Positions 54,158 to 63,311 of a DNA stretch of 64,000 bases are shown here, in pieces. Under the pieces are notes generated by a model. That model did not search any database. It saw nothing but the letters and a program-made list of their open reading frames with translations, and was not told where the DNA came from. This DNA comes from Thermanaerosceptrum fracticalcis (GTDB taxonomy: Bacteria > Bacillota > Peptococcia > DRI-13), in NCBI RefSeq assembly GCF_000746025.2, contig NZ_CP045798.1, positions 1,598,501 to 1,662,500 on the forward strand. The letters run 5' to 3'. Made by a program: the position numbers and the translations under genes. Numbering within the stretch: position 1 is the stretch's first letter; the number at the start of each line of letters is the position of its first letter.

Positions 54158-55399
54158 TTATTCCATAGCCTGCTTGGTTTTTGCAGCCAGCCCCGACATC
54201 TTGTGGGTGGGAACGGAGCAGATGGCAAAACGTACTCCCTTCTTCAAAGGAACCACAAAGATGTTATCCTGGGCTAATTTTTCGGCTACTTTTTTGGGGT
54301 CACTGGCTGGTACAGTAATAAAGAAACCTGCACGGAAAGGAAGAGTCTTTAAGCCTACTTCCTTGGCTTCTTTCATGAAGATAGCGGCCCTATCCTTGAT
54401 GAGCTTGGTGTATTGCTCCCTCTCCGCATCTATTTTGGCCTGGAGTTCAGGGTTTTTCGCCACATCAGCCAATAACTTTTGTGCCCCTCTGGTACCGTTG
54501 GACCAGACACCCCGGTTAGAGTAAGCATTAATATCAAAGAATTCCTGGGCCACATCCTGGGAGGTGCTCACACCGATTAAGGCTCCGGAACGCATACCGT
54601 ACATCAGGAAGGATTTAGACATACTAAAGGCAATCGTTACTAAAATATTCTCCGGCAAGGTACTAAATAACTTCATGAACCCCCTGGTTTCTTCAACCGT
54701 ACCCGCATAGTCAATGTAAGCAATATCTAAAAGCAGGACAATCTTCTTGCTCTTGTCCTCCGCACACTTCTTGAGGAAAGAAAAAGTCTCTTGCCAATCT
54801 CCCATACTCATGGTATAGCCTGTGGGGTTATGGGCTGGAGTATTAAAAACGATCACCAGGTTGTCCTGAACCTTAAGAAGCTCCTGGGTCTTTTCCTTCA
54901 GGGAATTAAGCGTAAATTCGTAGTTTTCATCAAACATGGCGTAGGTATCTACACCGCGCAGGTGCTCGTCAGCAATGGTACGGTAAGGACCCCAGAACCA
55001 GTCAGGAATTAAAGCCTTCTGCCCTTCCTCCACGTAGTTGTAGAAAACATGACGTACCGCACCGGTACCGCCAGGAGTAGCCACTGCTTTAATATATGTA
55101 TTTTCCGGCTTATAGCCACGGAAGGTGAAATCAACAGCGGCCTCTAGAAAATCTGGCAGCCCGGCAATGGCTGCATAGTTCATTAACTCTTCCGCCGGCA
55201 TTTCGCGGTAATACTCATTCACTGCCGAAAGACTGACAAATTTTTCCTCGTCATCAAAAATAGCCCCGATTGATGCATTGACCACCTTATCTTTTCCTAA
55301 ACGAGCAACAGCATCATTAGCCTTCTTCAGTACACTAAAAACGGCATCTACTTCTCCCTTGCCCCGGGCGTGAGAAGCCGCCATGGAAAATGCACACAT
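54158..55399 (-). CDS. class I/II PLP-dependent aminotransferase
   Basis: A 413-residue PLP enzyme of the aspartate/aromatic aminotransferase fold. The substrate-site block is FNTPAHNPTGYTMS, and the PLP-binding lysine lies in FSMSKSFLMYGMRSG. The C-terminal arginine region reads GVRFAICSVPTHKM. I chose ATG 55399 with GGAGG 9 nt upstream; the longer frame from 55435 crosses that site. Its amino acid specificity cannot be fixed from sequence alone, aspartate or aromatic acids being likeliest. Confidence 0.87.
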   Translation of the reverse strand: MCAFSMAASHARGKGEVDAVFSVLKKANDAVARLGKDKVVNASIGAIFDDEEKFVSLSAVNEYYREMPAEELMNYAAIAGLPDFLEAAVDFTFRGYKPENTYIKAVATPGGTGAVRHVFYNYVEEGQKALIPDWFWGPYRTIADEHLRGVDTYAMFDENYEFTLNSLKEKTQELLKVQDNLVIVFNTPAHNPTGYTMSMGDWQETFSFLKKCAEDKSKKIVLLLDIAYIDYAGTVEETRGFMKLFSTLPENILVTIAFSMSKSFLMYGMRSGALIGVSTSQDVAQEFFDINAYSNRGVWSNGTRGAQKLLADVAKNPELQAKIDAEREQYTKLIKDRAAIFMKEAKEVGLKTLPFRAGFFITVPASDPKKVAEKLAQDNIFVVPLKKGVRFAICSVPTHKMSGLAAKTKQAME

Positions 55400-55465
55400 C
55401 CAAACCTGCCTCCTTATAATTCTAATATTTAACATTTTAACACAAAGACTTTTTTCCTTCCAGCA

Positions 55466-55960
55466 CTAAAAATACCGGTAAAGCCAAAAACCCATTAAAA
55501 TGCCTAAGACTGCTCCCCCCAGCACTTCCGTGGGCTCATGCCCCAACATCTCTTTTAACTTTTCCTTCTTTCCCGCAGACCCTGGGAGAAGTCCCGCCAA
55601 ACCACGCATTAAAATACCCATTTCCTGAACAATAATATTCAAAAGCATGGCGTGCTTACCAGCCTGGCGCCGGATCCCAGCCGCATCATACATGGTAATG
55701 AGGCTAAAGACCAGGCTCAAGGCAAAAATGGGATGCCCTAAGCCGTAAGTAAGGGCCAAAGCTGTAGTCAGGGCAGAAACGAAGGCGGAGTGACTGCTGG
55801 GCATGCCTCCCGTGGAAAATATCCGGTTAATCTCCATTTTGCCATCGGTAATCAACTGGACCGGGAGTTTCAGGACCTGGGCAATGATTACCGCTGAAAT
55901 TGCTGCCATGAGGGGATAATTTGTTACAATTTCCATATAGTAATAGTTTAACACTGGCAT
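55466..55960 (-). CDS. divergent PAP2-family membrane protein
   Basis: A 164-residue protein with four to five membrane segments, of the divergent PAP2 family (DUF212). The GGMPSSHSAFVSAL motif near residue 53 corresponds to the PAP2 SxxxxHS phosphatase signature, and GHEPTEVLGGAVLG near the C-terminus resembles the C-terminal family block. The family may be a phosphatidic acid or related lipid phosphatase. I chose ATG 55960, where GGAG is 4 nt upstream; a GTG one codon earlier is also possible. Confidence 0.87.
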   Translation of the reverse strand: MPVLNYYYMEIVTNYPLMAAISAVIIAQVLKLPVQLITDGKMEINRIFSTGGMPSSHSAFVSALTTALALTYGLGHPIFALSLVFSLITMYDAAGIRRQAGKHAMLLNIIVQEMGILMRGLAGLLPGSAGKKEKLKEMLGHEPTEVLGGAVLGILMGFWLYRYF

Positions 55961-55997
55961 CACGCTCCATGATGCAAAACGCTACAAAATTTATAAT

Positions 55998-56498
55998 TTA
56001 AAAGGTACGGTAGTTGGTAAACTGCAGTTCAATACCAAAATCCTGCTGTTTTAAGTGTTGGATCACTTTTTGCAGGTCATCCCGCTCTTTACCGGAGACC
56101 CGAACCTGGTCTTCCTGGATTTGGGCCTGCACCTTCAGCTTCATGTTTTTAATAACATTGACAATCTCTTTGCCCTTCTCTTTGGATATCCCTTTCTTAA
56201 TGGTAATAATTTGCCGAACTGTCCCTCCGGCGGCCGGCTCTATCTTGCCGTATTCCAGGAATTTCAGGGATACCCCCCGCCTTACCATTTTACTTTGCAG
56301 GATGTCGATGACACTTTTCAATTTGTATTCATCATCGGCGACGACCTTGATTTCATCTTCCTTACTTAACTCTACGTCTGCCTTGCTCCCTTTGAAATCA
56401 AAGCGCTGGCTGATTTCCTTTATGGTCTGATTCACCGCATTGTCCACTTCCTGCAAATCCACTTCAGAGACGATATCAAAACTGTTTTCTTTGGCCAT
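55998..56498 (-). CDS. yajQ: YajQ-family nucleotide-binding protein
   Basis: A 166-residue protein of the YajQ family, with the start [19 protein letters not shown] and the end [17 protein letters not shown]. In several bacteria YajQ-like proteins bind cyclic di-GMP and act with a transcription factor; binding to nucleic acid or nucleotides is the general property. I chose ATG 56498, which has GGAGG 7 nt upstream; the longer frame begins before that site. It lies close behind the DNA glycosylase gene. Confidence 0.92.
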   Translation of the reverse strand: MAKENSFDIVSEVDLQEVDNAVNQTIKEISQRFDFKGSKADVELSKEDEIKVVADDEYKLKSVIDILQSKMVRRGVSLKFLEYGKIEPAAGGTVRQIITIKKGISKEKGKEIVNVIKNMKLKVQAQIQEDQVRVSGKERDDLQKVIQHLKQQDFGIELQFTNYRTF

Positions 56499-56514
56499 TG
56501 ATAAACCTCCTAAA

Positions 56515-56943
56515 TTAAATCTTTTCCCAGGTTTCTTTTCCACCGGGGACTATATAGAACAGAGGATGGGGCACTATCTCCGAAACATTGACCAATTGGT
56601 GATATTTTTCAAGGTCTCTCATCATTAATTTTTCCCGGAGATGGGCGATTTCAAATTCCAGCTGTCCCTGTTTCAGCGGAATTAAGGTTTTTTTTCCGGA
56701 TTTCAGTATCTTATCCCGGTTAAAATGATAACCCCGTGCCTCTCCTTCTTCCCAGACATGAAATAAATACCACCCGATGGCTGCCAGCATGTCCTCCTGC
56801 TCCTTAAATCTTACCAGTTGGGGGTGATGCTTATAACCCCTGGTTTCCCCCGCCAGCACTTTTTGAACCAGCAATGCCTCCCGCCAGAGGGCCACAAGCC
56901 CTTTGCAGTCCAAGTAGCGGGGATGAAGGGACCATAAACGCAT
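56515..56943 (-). CDS. pyrimidine-dimer DNA glycosylase family protein
   Basis: A 142-residue protein with the start [22 protein letters not shown] and the [16 protein letters not shown] block of the Pyr_excise (endonuclease V, pyrimidine dimer) family. A conserved [10 protein letters not shown] segment follows. Relatives act on UV photoproducts, but many short bacterial members are uncharacterised. It starts at ATG 56943, with the ribosome binding site (GGGGAG) inside the preceding GATase gene, 2 nt from its stop, so the two are translationally coupled. Confidence 0.8.
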   Translation of the reverse strand: MRLWSLHPRYLDCKGLVALWREALLVQKVLAGETRGYKHHPQLVRFKEQEDMLAAIGWYLFHVWEEGEARGYHFNRDKILKSGKKTLIPLKQGQLEFEIAHLREKLMMRDLEKYHQLVNVSEIVPHPLFYIVPGGKETWEKI

Positions 56944-56945
56944 GG

Positions 56946-57659
56946 TTATCTCCCCTGTTTCTCTTGGTAAGATTCATTGATATTATCCAGTAACCTGTAT
57001 AGGATGGTTTCCATTTCGTCCAGGTAATGGACTTGAGATAGTATCTCCCCTGCTTGTTGGATGAACCTTCCCTCTACTAGTTCCTCACCGCAGTTAGCAA
57101 TCAAATCTTGTATTCCCTGGAGAGTAGATTCCAGGTGAAACTGGAGCCCTATCACCCTGTCCTTATAGATAAAACCCTGGTTTTTACACCCGGCACTCTC
57201 TGCTATATTTGTACAGCCTTCCGGCAGGGAAAAGGTATCCCCGTGCCAGTGGAAAGCCTTAAAAACCGGGGGCAACCCCTTTAAGAGAGGGATTGAACCT
57301 GCTTTCTCCGTGAGCTGAATAGGAAACCAGCCAATTTCCTTGAACTCATTTTTATAAACCCCGCTCCCCAGTACATCGGCAATAAGCTGGGCCCCCAGGC
57401 AAATTCCCAAGACGACTTTCCCTTCAGCTATGGCCTCAGCAATAAACTTTTTTTCCCGCGCCAGCCAGGGATATTTCCCTTCCTCATAAATATTCATAGG
57501 TCCTCCCATGACGATTAGCCAATCAAAGGCCTCCACAGGAGGGAGTCCATCGTCAAGATACAAAGCAGTTTTCGTAACGGAATATTTTTTTTGGCCCGCC
57601 CACTTCTCTATGTTCCCCAGTTTCTCAAAAGGAACATGCTCTAAATAATGAATTCTCAC
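56946..57659 (-). CDS. class I glutamine amidotransferase-like protein
   Basis: A 237-residue GATase1-fold protein. The nucleophile Cys lies in GICLGAQLIADVLG and the catalytic His in GLQFHLEST, so the triad looks complete. An MGGPMNIYEEGKYPW stretch resembles GMP-synthase-like amidotransferases of the YfeJ type, which lack a partner synthetase domain. The product is unknown. The start is ATG 57659 with AAGGTG upstream. Confidence 0.88.
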   Translation of the reverse strand: MRIHYLEHVPFEKLGNIEKWAGQKKYSVTKTALYLDDGLPPVEAFDWLIVMGGPMNIYEEGKYPWLAREKKFIAEAIAEGKVVLGICLGAQLIADVLGSGVYKNEFKEIGWFPIQLTEKAGSIPLLKGLPPVFKAFHWHGDTFSLPEGCTNIAESAGCKNQGFIYKDRVIGLQFHLESTLQGIQDLIANCGEELVEGRFIQQAGEILSQVHYLDEMETILYRLLDNINESYQEKQGR

Positions 57660-57662
57660 CTT

Positions 57663-57860
57663 TTATCCTCCTAACTCGGTTTTCTCTTTCCGCAGCGTAA
57701 TCAGTACCACTTCGGGCCGGTTAAAAAGACGCTGGGTAATAATACTGTTACCCAGGCCCCGGTTAACGACCAAAACAGGGGAAAAATCACGATAGATTCC
57801 ACCCCCATACCTGGGGAAGATACCCTGTTCCGGGGACACCAGTCCCCCGACAAATGGTAT
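57663..57860 (-). pseudogene. C-terminal remnant of a YkuE-like metallophosphoesterase
   Basis: On the minus strand, about 65 codons ending in TAA at 57663 encode IPFVGGLVSPEQGIFPRYGG, then VVNRGLGNSIITQRLFNRPEVVLITL. This is the C-terminal portion of cell-wall-associated metallophosphoesterases (the GGL...P.YG block and the NRPEVVLI tail). A stop codon lies just upstream and the catalytic N-terminal domain is absent, so it is a truncated relic. No other gene is seen in the rest of the 57861-58179 gap. Confidence 0.72.
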
Positions 57861-58179
57861 ATTTTATGAATTCATGGGGTTTATCCTTTTCTGTCTTGAT
57901 TATATCCTAAATCTATGCAGGGAATATTCAAAAACTTCTTTTCTTAGAATTTACTTCGTTAATAATATACCCAGAAAAGAATTTCCTCAGGTCTGGTAAA
58001 ACACTTTCCCTTATAAGGCTATTCTCGTTAAATCATCTTTAATCCTGCAGGTTATTTTTCAGGATATGTGGTTTAATCCGACCATTTCGTCTATACTATT
58101 TTATGATAGTACTAAAGAATAAGGAATCCCGGTCAGAGAAAGGTTATTTCCGGGACTAGACATAAAGGAGATGGAAGCT

Positions 58180-59358
58180 TTGGCTGTAGTACATGTAATA
58201 GAAGGTCGTCAAAAACGCATTGAAATGGGACATCCCTGGGTCTATAAGACGGAGATAGCGAAAATTGAAGGGGAAGTAACCGGGGGTGAAATCGTTGATG
58301 TCCTTGATTTCCGCCAGCGTTTTCTGGGCCGTGGCTTTATCAATCCCCGTTCCATGCTGACAGTACGCATCTTAACTCAGGATAGAGAAGAGGCTATTAC
58401 GGAAAAAACCATCAGGGAACGAATCAGAAAAGCCTGGTTTTTCCGCCAACGAGTTTTTCAAGCACCTGAACCTAACGCCTGCCGGGTTATTTTCGGTGAG
58501 GCAGACTTTCTGCCCGGCTTAATCGTGGACAAGTTCGGCGACCATTTAGTACTCCAAACCCTGGCCTTAGGAATAGCCCAGTGGCAGGATGTTATTGTGG
58601 ATGAACTGGCTTCCCTCATTAAACCAGTAGGAATTTACGCCCGTAACGACCAGCAGGTACGGAGCATTGAGGGGCTGGAAGAATACAAAGGCTGCCTCTT
58701 TGGCCGGTGTCAACCCCTGGTTACCATTGAGGAAAACGGGCTCAAGGTTTATGTGGACATTGAAAATGGACAAAAAACCGGATACTTCCTGGACCAGAAG
58801 GAAAACCGCCGGGCTATCAAGCCCTACGTACAAAATGCCCGGGTGCTTGATTGTTTCTGCCATACCGGCTCCTTCGCCCTGCATGCCGCTTACTACGGGG
58901 CCCGTGAGGTCCAGGGTCTTGATATTTCCCCGGAAGCCATTGCCATGGCCCAAAAGAATGCCGCTCTTAACAATTTTACCAACATCACCTTTAAGGAAGC
59001 CAATGTCTTTGACGAACTGCGTACACTGACCGAGGCTAAAGAGAAATATGATGTGGTCATCCTGGACCCTCCTGCCTTTACGAAAAGTAAAGCCGCCGTT
59101 AAGGGCGCTATTCGCGGCTACAAAGAGATAAACTTACGGGCCATGAAACTCCTCCCCCCTGGCGGCATCCTCATCACTAATTCCTGTTCCTATTACATGT
59201 CAGAGGACTTATATCTGGAAACCATCGCTGACGCCGCCCGTGACGCCAAACGAAGGGTAAGGATTATCGAACTGCGCAGGCAGGCCAAAGACCACCCCAT
59301 GCTCATGGGTTATCCGGAGTCCTACTATTTGAAGTGTTTCATCCTGGAAGTAGTATAA
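58180..59358 (+). CDS. class I rRNA methyltransferase (RlmI-like)
   Basis: A 392-residue protein with a PUA-like RNA-binding domain at the N-terminus (KRIEMGHPWVYKTEI) and a Rossmann methyltransferase domain. The SAM-binding block is VLDCFCHTGSFALHAA and the catalytic/base-flipping motif is ILDPPAFTKSK. RlmI-type enzymes methylate a cytosine of 23S rRNA at C5; this member may do the same. I chose TTG 58180 with AAGGAG 9 nt upstream, because the ATG at 58171 abuts that site. The gene stands alone. Confidence 0.9.
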   Translation: MAVVHVIEGRQKRIEMGHPWVYKTEIAKIEGEVTGGEIVDVLDFRQRFLGRGFINPRSMLTVRILTQDREEAITEKTIRERIRKAWFFRQRVFQAPEPNACRVIFGEADFLPGLIVDKFGDHLVLQTLALGIAQWQDVIVDELASLIKPVGIYARNDQQVRSIEGLEEYKGCLFGRCQPLVTIEENGLKVYVDIENGQKTGYFLDQKENRRAIKPYVQNARVLDCFCHTGSFALHAAYYGAREVQGLDISPEAIAMAQKNAALNNFTNITFKEANVFDELRTLTEAKEKYDVVILDPPAFTKSKAAVKGAIRGYKEINLRAMKLLPPGGILITNSCSYYMSEDLYLETIADAARDAKRRVRIIELRRQAKDHPMLMGYPESYYLKCFILEVV

Positions 59359-59463
59359 TAGCCGCTGCGGGCCTCGACTCCCGTTTTCCGAATTCCGACT
59401 TCCGACTATTTTTTAATACCTTATTGGGTTTATGTATATAAGATTATACTATCTTAAGCATAC

Positions 59464-59497
59464 AAAAAACGCCCTTCCCATCCAGGGAGGGGCGTCG
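59464..59497 (-). terminator. intrinsic terminator downstream of gerW
   Basis: On the minus strand a 10-bp stem (CGCCCCTCCC with GGGAAGGGCG, one G-U pair) is followed by TTTTTTG. It lies about 100 nt after the gerW stop. Confidence 0.75.
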
Positions 59498-59599
59498 CTT
59501 ATTACGAACAGAAAAGCATATTACTCCTTAATGTGTTACTTTCCGTCGATGAGTATCAAAACATCTTCCTTAGTTAAGCATTGTTAAATGCTTTTTCTC

Positions 59600-59959
59600 T
59601 CACTCGCAGCAGGAGTTTTTCTCTTCTTTTTCACCCTTTACTTTACTGACGATGTCGGGAATCATCTCCATGATCTTTTCCAGGGAACTTTTGTTTTTCA
59701 AGGGAAGCAAGGAAACTTCCTCGCCTTTGATAATAAGGATGCTGTTGGGCGTAATTTCGGCCCCTACACCGGCTCCCATCCCTTGACCATCACTACTTTT
59801 TTCATCCTTGCCGTAACCACCGCCTGTACCCAAACCAAAACCAATATCGATGATAGGTACTAAGGTAACCTCGCCGATCTTCATAGGATTACCTACTACT
59901 GTTTCTGTGCGGAAAAACTTTTCCAGGCGTTCAAAAAGGGTGTTCAGGTTTTCGTTCAT
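59600..59959 (-). CDS. gerW: GerW/YtfJ family sporulation protein
   Basis: A 119-residue protein of the GerW (YtfJ) family. It shows the family's Gly-rich core (GFGLGTGGGYGKDEKSSDGQGMGAGVGAEITPNSILII) and a charged C-terminus ending in two cysteines. In Bacillus the protein is needed for normal germination of spores, which supports a spore-forming host. I chose ATG 59959 with GGAGG 7 nt upstream. A 6-bp inverted repeat CCACAG/CTGTGG (59996-60012) lies just upstream and could be part of its promoter region. Confidence 0.88.
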   Translation of the reverse strand: MNENLNTLFERLEKFFRTETVVGNPMKIGEVTLVPIIDIGFGLGTGGGYGKDEKSSDGQGMGAGVGAEITPNSILIIKGEEVSLLPLKNKSSLEKIMEMIPDIVSKVKGEKEEKNSCCE

Positions 59960-60382
59960 GTTCATTCCTCCTCTTTTTGTTCACTATACTATACACCACA
60001 GATCGGCTGTGGGTTGCATTTTTTTGACTTTTTCTTGACTTCCTCTTTTCCCACAGATATTTCCGTACAGGAGCCTTCTCCGGAGAAAAGAAAAACTTTA
60101 CTGTATACCAGATAGGACAAGGGGGGACAATTCTACCTATCATTTTAACAGTAAGATTTGTTTAAAGAAGACTATTCACCTGTTTAAAAGCTCCCAGTCC
60201 AGCCAGGAAAGGCTGCTGCCGGTACCGGTATTCTTTTTTTTTTAGATTTCGCGTCTTTCTTAGTTTATCTTTTCACTATACCAACATTATCTATTATACC
60301 TTCTCCTTTTTTCTGCATAGGCAGGTGCGGATTTGGTGCAAGCTATAAAAAAACAATTCATAAATTGATTACTGGAGGCCCT
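59960..60382. other. intergenic region between gerW and the DUF421 gene
   Basis: A 423-nt gap between divergent genes. It should hold both promoters. I see AT-rich stretches and the CCACAG/CTGTGG inverted repeat but no credible gene, RNA or terminator. Confidence 0.5.
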
Positions 60383-61060
60383 ATGTTAATCACCTTTTTT
60401 CGCACACTTATTCTTTATTTCATGGTAGTTATTATCATGCGTATTATGGGTAAGCACCAGATAGGCGAATTGCAACCTTATGAACTGGTAGTAGCTCTGA
60501 TGATCTCGGAAATGGCAGCTATTCCTATCACTGATACAGAAATACCACTTATCAACGGGATTATTCCCATCCTTACCCTGCTCTTAGCCCAGGTTACTGT
60601 ATCCTACTGGACATTAAAGAGCGAAAAAGCCAGAGCCATTGTGTGCGGAAGACCCAGTATCCTCATTGAGAAGGGTAGAATCGTAGAGGATGAATTAAGG
60701 CGTTTACGTATGAATATAAATGACCTTTTAGAGGAACTCCGGGTTAAGAATTTCCCCAACATTTCTGAAGTGGACTACGCCATTTTAGAAACCAATGGTA
60801 AAATGAGCGTTATTCCCAAGGGTAAACACCGTCCTGTGCTTACCAGCGACCTGGGCATCAATGCCCCGGATCCCGGTCTGCCTGTCTCCCTGATTATTGA
60901 TGGAGACATTATTCATCATAACTTAAGAACTGCGGGATTCACCGAAGATAAACTGAGGCAGTACTTTAAGGATGAGGGAGTTGAAAACGTTAAACATATT
61001 CTCTATGCCAGCATTGATAACACACAAAAAATTTTTTGGCAGAAGAAAGAAGGGTTGTAA
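60383..61060 (+). CDS. DUF421 (YetF-like) membrane protein
   Basis: A 225-residue protein with three N-terminal membrane segments, then two small beta-rich YetF-type domains that face the cytosol. MRIMGKHQIGELQPYELVVALMISEMAAIPITD at the start is characteristic of the family. In sporeformers YetF-like proteins are tied to spore or stress functions, such as SpoVA-associated channels. I chose ATG 60383 with GGAGG 5-6 nt upstream. It is directly followed by the DUF4363 gene with no gap, so the two form an operon. Confidence 0.88.
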   Translation: MLITFFRTLILYFMVVIIMRIMGKHQIGELQPYELVVALMISEMAAIPITDTEIPLINGIIPILTLLLAQVTVSYWTLKSEKARAIVCGRPSILIEKGRIVEDELRRLRMNINDLLEELRVKNFPNISEVDYAILETNGKMSVIPKGKHRPVLTSDLGINAPDPGLPVSLIIDGDIIHHNLRTAGFTEDKLRQYFKDEGVENVKHILYASIDNTQKIFWQKKEGL

Positions 61061-61450
61061 ATGAAAAAATACGCCGTACCCATTGCCCTCTTTAGCCTGC
61101 TCGTCTTCCTTTTAGCCTTCGGCTGGGGTGTCTATCTCTTTTTGGAAGAAAGCGCCAACAGTTTTCTTAATCTAGCTCAGGATATCATAAACCCCGTAAA
61201 ACAGGAACAATGGGAAAAAGCTAAAGACTCATTTGCACAAAGCGAAAAAAACTGGCATAAAATCAACAAATACTGGCCTATGATCATCCATCACCAGGAG
61301 ATGGACCGGATTGAGGAAAGCATGTCCAAGCTTAAGGGCTATTTAGAAAACGAAGATAAAACGGAAGCCCTGGCTGAACTTAACGTTCTCATTCGCTACA
61401 TCAGACATATCCCTAGTAAAGAAGCAGTTAACCTGCAAAACATTTTCTAA
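61061..61450 (+). CDS. DUF4363-family protein
   Basis: A 129-residue protein with one N-terminal membrane segment or uncleaved signal (ALFSLLVFLLAFGWGVYLF) and a helical C-terminal region rich in Glu, Lys and Trp. It matches the family often encoded immediately after DUF421 genes in Firmicutes. It should be anchored in the membrane with its helical part outside. No catalytic residues are evident. Confidence 0.82.
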   Translation: MKKYAVPIALFSLLVFLLAFGWGVYLFLEESANSFLNLAQDIINPVKQEQWEKAKDSFAQSEKNWHKINKYWPMIIHHQEMDRIEESMSKLKGYLENEDKTEALAELNVLIRYIRHIPSKEAVNLQNIF

Positions 61451-61455
61451 CAGCA

Positions 61456-61489
61456 ACCCCTCACCAAATAAAGGTGAGGGGTTTATATT
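61456..61489. terminator. terminator between convergent genes
   Basis: CCCCTCACC and GGTGAGGGG form a 9-bp stem with an AAATAAA loop, followed by TTTATATTA. It lies between the DUF4363 gene and the T-box-controlled aminotransferase gene. Confidence 0.82.
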
Positions 61490-61490
61490 A

Positions 61491-62723
61491 CTAGGCACAA
61501 AAGGATTCTTTTTGCAATCCTTTCATTTCTTCGCTGATAACCCTGGCCAAGCGTTGTATTCCCTCTTCGATTTTCTCCAGCTCTACCTGGCTGTAAGCCA
61601 GGCGCAAAGTATTGTGCCCTTGGCCGTTAACAAAGAAGCAATTCCCCGGCACATAGGCCACATCAAATTGGATGGCCTTAGTCAGCATGGTTTTGGCGTT
61701 TATACCTGCCGGTAAAGTGACAAAGGTGAAGAAACCACCCCGAGGCTCTGTCCAAGAAACCTCTGCCGGGAAATACCTGTGCATGGCTTGAAGCATTGTA
61801 TCACGCTTTTTCCGGTAGATGTCAGTCAGACAACCGATATGTTCCTGTAAATAGCCTTCTTTCATAAAATACAGGGCCAAATACTGTCCGAGGGAATTTG
61901 TACACAAATCTGTACCCTGTTTCACCATGGTTAATTTATCGATGATGGCACTATGGGCACATAACCAGCCAATTTTAATTCCCGGCATAAAAGATTTGGA
62001 AAAGGAGCCCAAATAGATAACCCGACCTTCCTGGTCCAGAGTTTTAATATGAGGCGGGATTTTTTCCAAAAAGTTAATAGCCCCGTAGGGATTATCCTCC
62101 AGGATTAAAAAATCATATTTTTGGGCCAGCTCTATGACTTTCTTCCTTCTCTCCCAGGAGAGGGTCACTCCCGCCGGATTAGAAAAATTAGTAACAAGAT
62201 AAAGGAGTTTGGGTTTTCGTCCTTCCCGCTGGAGTCTTTGCAGCGTTGTTTCCAGCAGGTCAACACAGATGCCTTCCCCGTCTAAAGGTATACCGACTTT
62301 ATCCGCCTCATAATTATCCATAGCTCCCAGAGCGCCCATGTAGCTGGGTATCTCTACGAGCACTACGTCCCCAGGATCAATAAAGGCTTTACATAACAAA
62401 TCCAACCCTTGCTGGGAACCACTGGTAATCAGGATATCAGAAGCATCTGCAGCCACTCCTTCCCGCGTCATTTCCCGGGCAAGGAGTTTTCTCAACTCGC
62501 TTACTCCCTCCGTAGGAGCATATTGTAAAGAACTTTCCCCTCTTTCGCTAACTACTTTTTCTAAAAGCTTCTTTACTATTTCCCGGGGAAAAGTATGGGG
62601 ACCGGGGAACCCCCCGGCAAAAGAAATCACACTGGGCTTTTCCGCCAGGTGGAAGGCTTCCTTGATATCAGAGGCGTTGTGATGTTTGGCTCGCTCCGCG
62701 AAAAATCCCTGAATTTTAAACAT
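61491..62723 (-). CDS. PLP-dependent aminotransferase (2-aminoadipate/MocR-like fold)
   Basis: A 410-residue aminotransferase of the LysN/MocR-like group without a helix-turn-helix extension. The substrate block is NFSNPAGVTLS, the PLP Lys is in LGSFSKSFMPGIKIGW, and LQYAPTEGVSELRKLL opens the fold. Relatives accept 2-aminoadipate, aromatic or branched-chain acids. The gene lies behind two T-box leaders, so its expression should follow the charging of a tRNA. That suits a biosynthetic aminotransferase; the specific amino acid is not certain. Confidence 0.9.
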   Translation of the reverse strand: MFKIQGFFAERAKHHNASDIKEAFHLAEKPSVISFAGGFPGPHTFPREIVKKLLEKVVSERGESSLQYAPTEGVSELRKLLAREMTREGVAADASDILITSGSQQGLDLLCKAFIDPGDVVLVEIPSYMGALGAMDNYEADKVGIPLDGEGICVDLLETTLQRLQREGRKPKLLYLVTNFSNPAGVTLSWERRKKVIELAQKYDFLILEDNPYGAINFLEKIPPHIKTLDQEGRVIYLGSFSKSFMPGIKIGWLCAHSAIIDKLTMVKQGTDLCTNSLGQYLALYFMKEGYLQEHIGCLTDIYRKKRDTMLQAMHRYFPAEVSWTEPRGGFFTFVTLPAGINAKTMLTKAIQFDVAYVPGNCFFVNGQGHNTLRLAYSQVELEKIEEGIQRLARVISEEMKGLQKESFCA

Positions 62724-62765
62724 AATTAACCACTCCTTTTATTAATCTAATCAGCTTTGTTCTAA

Positions 62766-63012
62766 AAAATAAAACCCGCCTCTTTGCTCAGAGGCGAGTT
62801 TTCCCGCGGTACCACTCTGCTTACTGCTTCGCACTAAGGTAAAGCAATATCTCAGGTCTACATTGTAGACTCCTGGTATAACGGCCAGAACCGGCAGGGT
62901 ATAATGACTTCCACCCTGCAGCTCCCAGGCGGCCCCCGCTTTCAAATAAGGAATGTCACACCAAAATCATTCCCTCTCTGCTATTCTCCAGCCAGTTCTT
63001 CCTGTTCTTCGA
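62766..63012 (-). promoter_or_regulatory. T-box leader 2 (proximal)
   Basis: Read on the minus strand, AGAGAGGGAATG opens Stem I and GGAGCTGC marks its 3' side. TGGTACCGCG (62805-62814) is the T-box bulge that pairs with the uncharged tRNA end. It is followed by a terminator stem with AAACTCGCCTCT against AGAGGCGGGTTT and a T-run. The specifier is not certain; GAAAGC before the GGAGC block allows AGC (Ser) or a GCN (Ala) reading. Confidence 0.85.
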
Positions 63013-63044
63013 CTTTAGAAATGTGTAATTGTAATGTTTTGATA

Positions 63045-63280
63045 AACAAAAAACTCCCGCCCCTATCAGGGGCGAGAGCAACTCGCGTTACCACCCAGTT
63101 TCGTTTTAACCTCACGGTTAAGACCTCAGTAAGTGTCGACTGACACTTTCTTTGTTAACGGAGAAGCCTCCGGCAGTCCTTTCGGCTGCAGCTCCGGGAT
63201 GGCTTTCACCATGGAGGCTAACTGCCTTGCACCAACCGGCAGCTCTCTTCTAGACCTGCATGATTACTCTTCCCATCTTC
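63045..63280 (-). promoter_or_regulatory. T-box leader 1 (distal)
   Basis: A second, complete T-box. AGAGAGCTGCC opens Stem I, GGTTGGTGCAA is the apical loop, and GGAGCTGC follows the specifier region. TGGTAACGCG (63084-63093) is the T-box bulge, and the terminator stem CTCTCGCCCC/GGGGCGGGAG is followed by TTTTTTG. The specifier region reads GAAAGCC, again allowing AGC (Ser) or GCC (Ala). Confidence 0.85.
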
Positions 63281-63311
63281 GCTTCTGTTATATAGATGTA
63301 TGGTTATTAAT

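Noticed and set aside
53848-54168. Plus-strand frame of 106 codons upstream of the aminotransferase terminator
   Set aside because: It runs through the GGGGACA-type repeat and the terminator, and its translation has no protein-like composition.
59996-60012. CCACAG/CTGTGG inverted repeat before gerW as a repressor site
   Set aside because: The arms are only 6 bp and no cognate regulator is nearby, so there is not enough evidence.
59931-60143. Minus-strand frame upstream of gerW
   Set aside because: It overlaps the gerW ribosome binding site and start, and is Lys/Arg-rich without family features.
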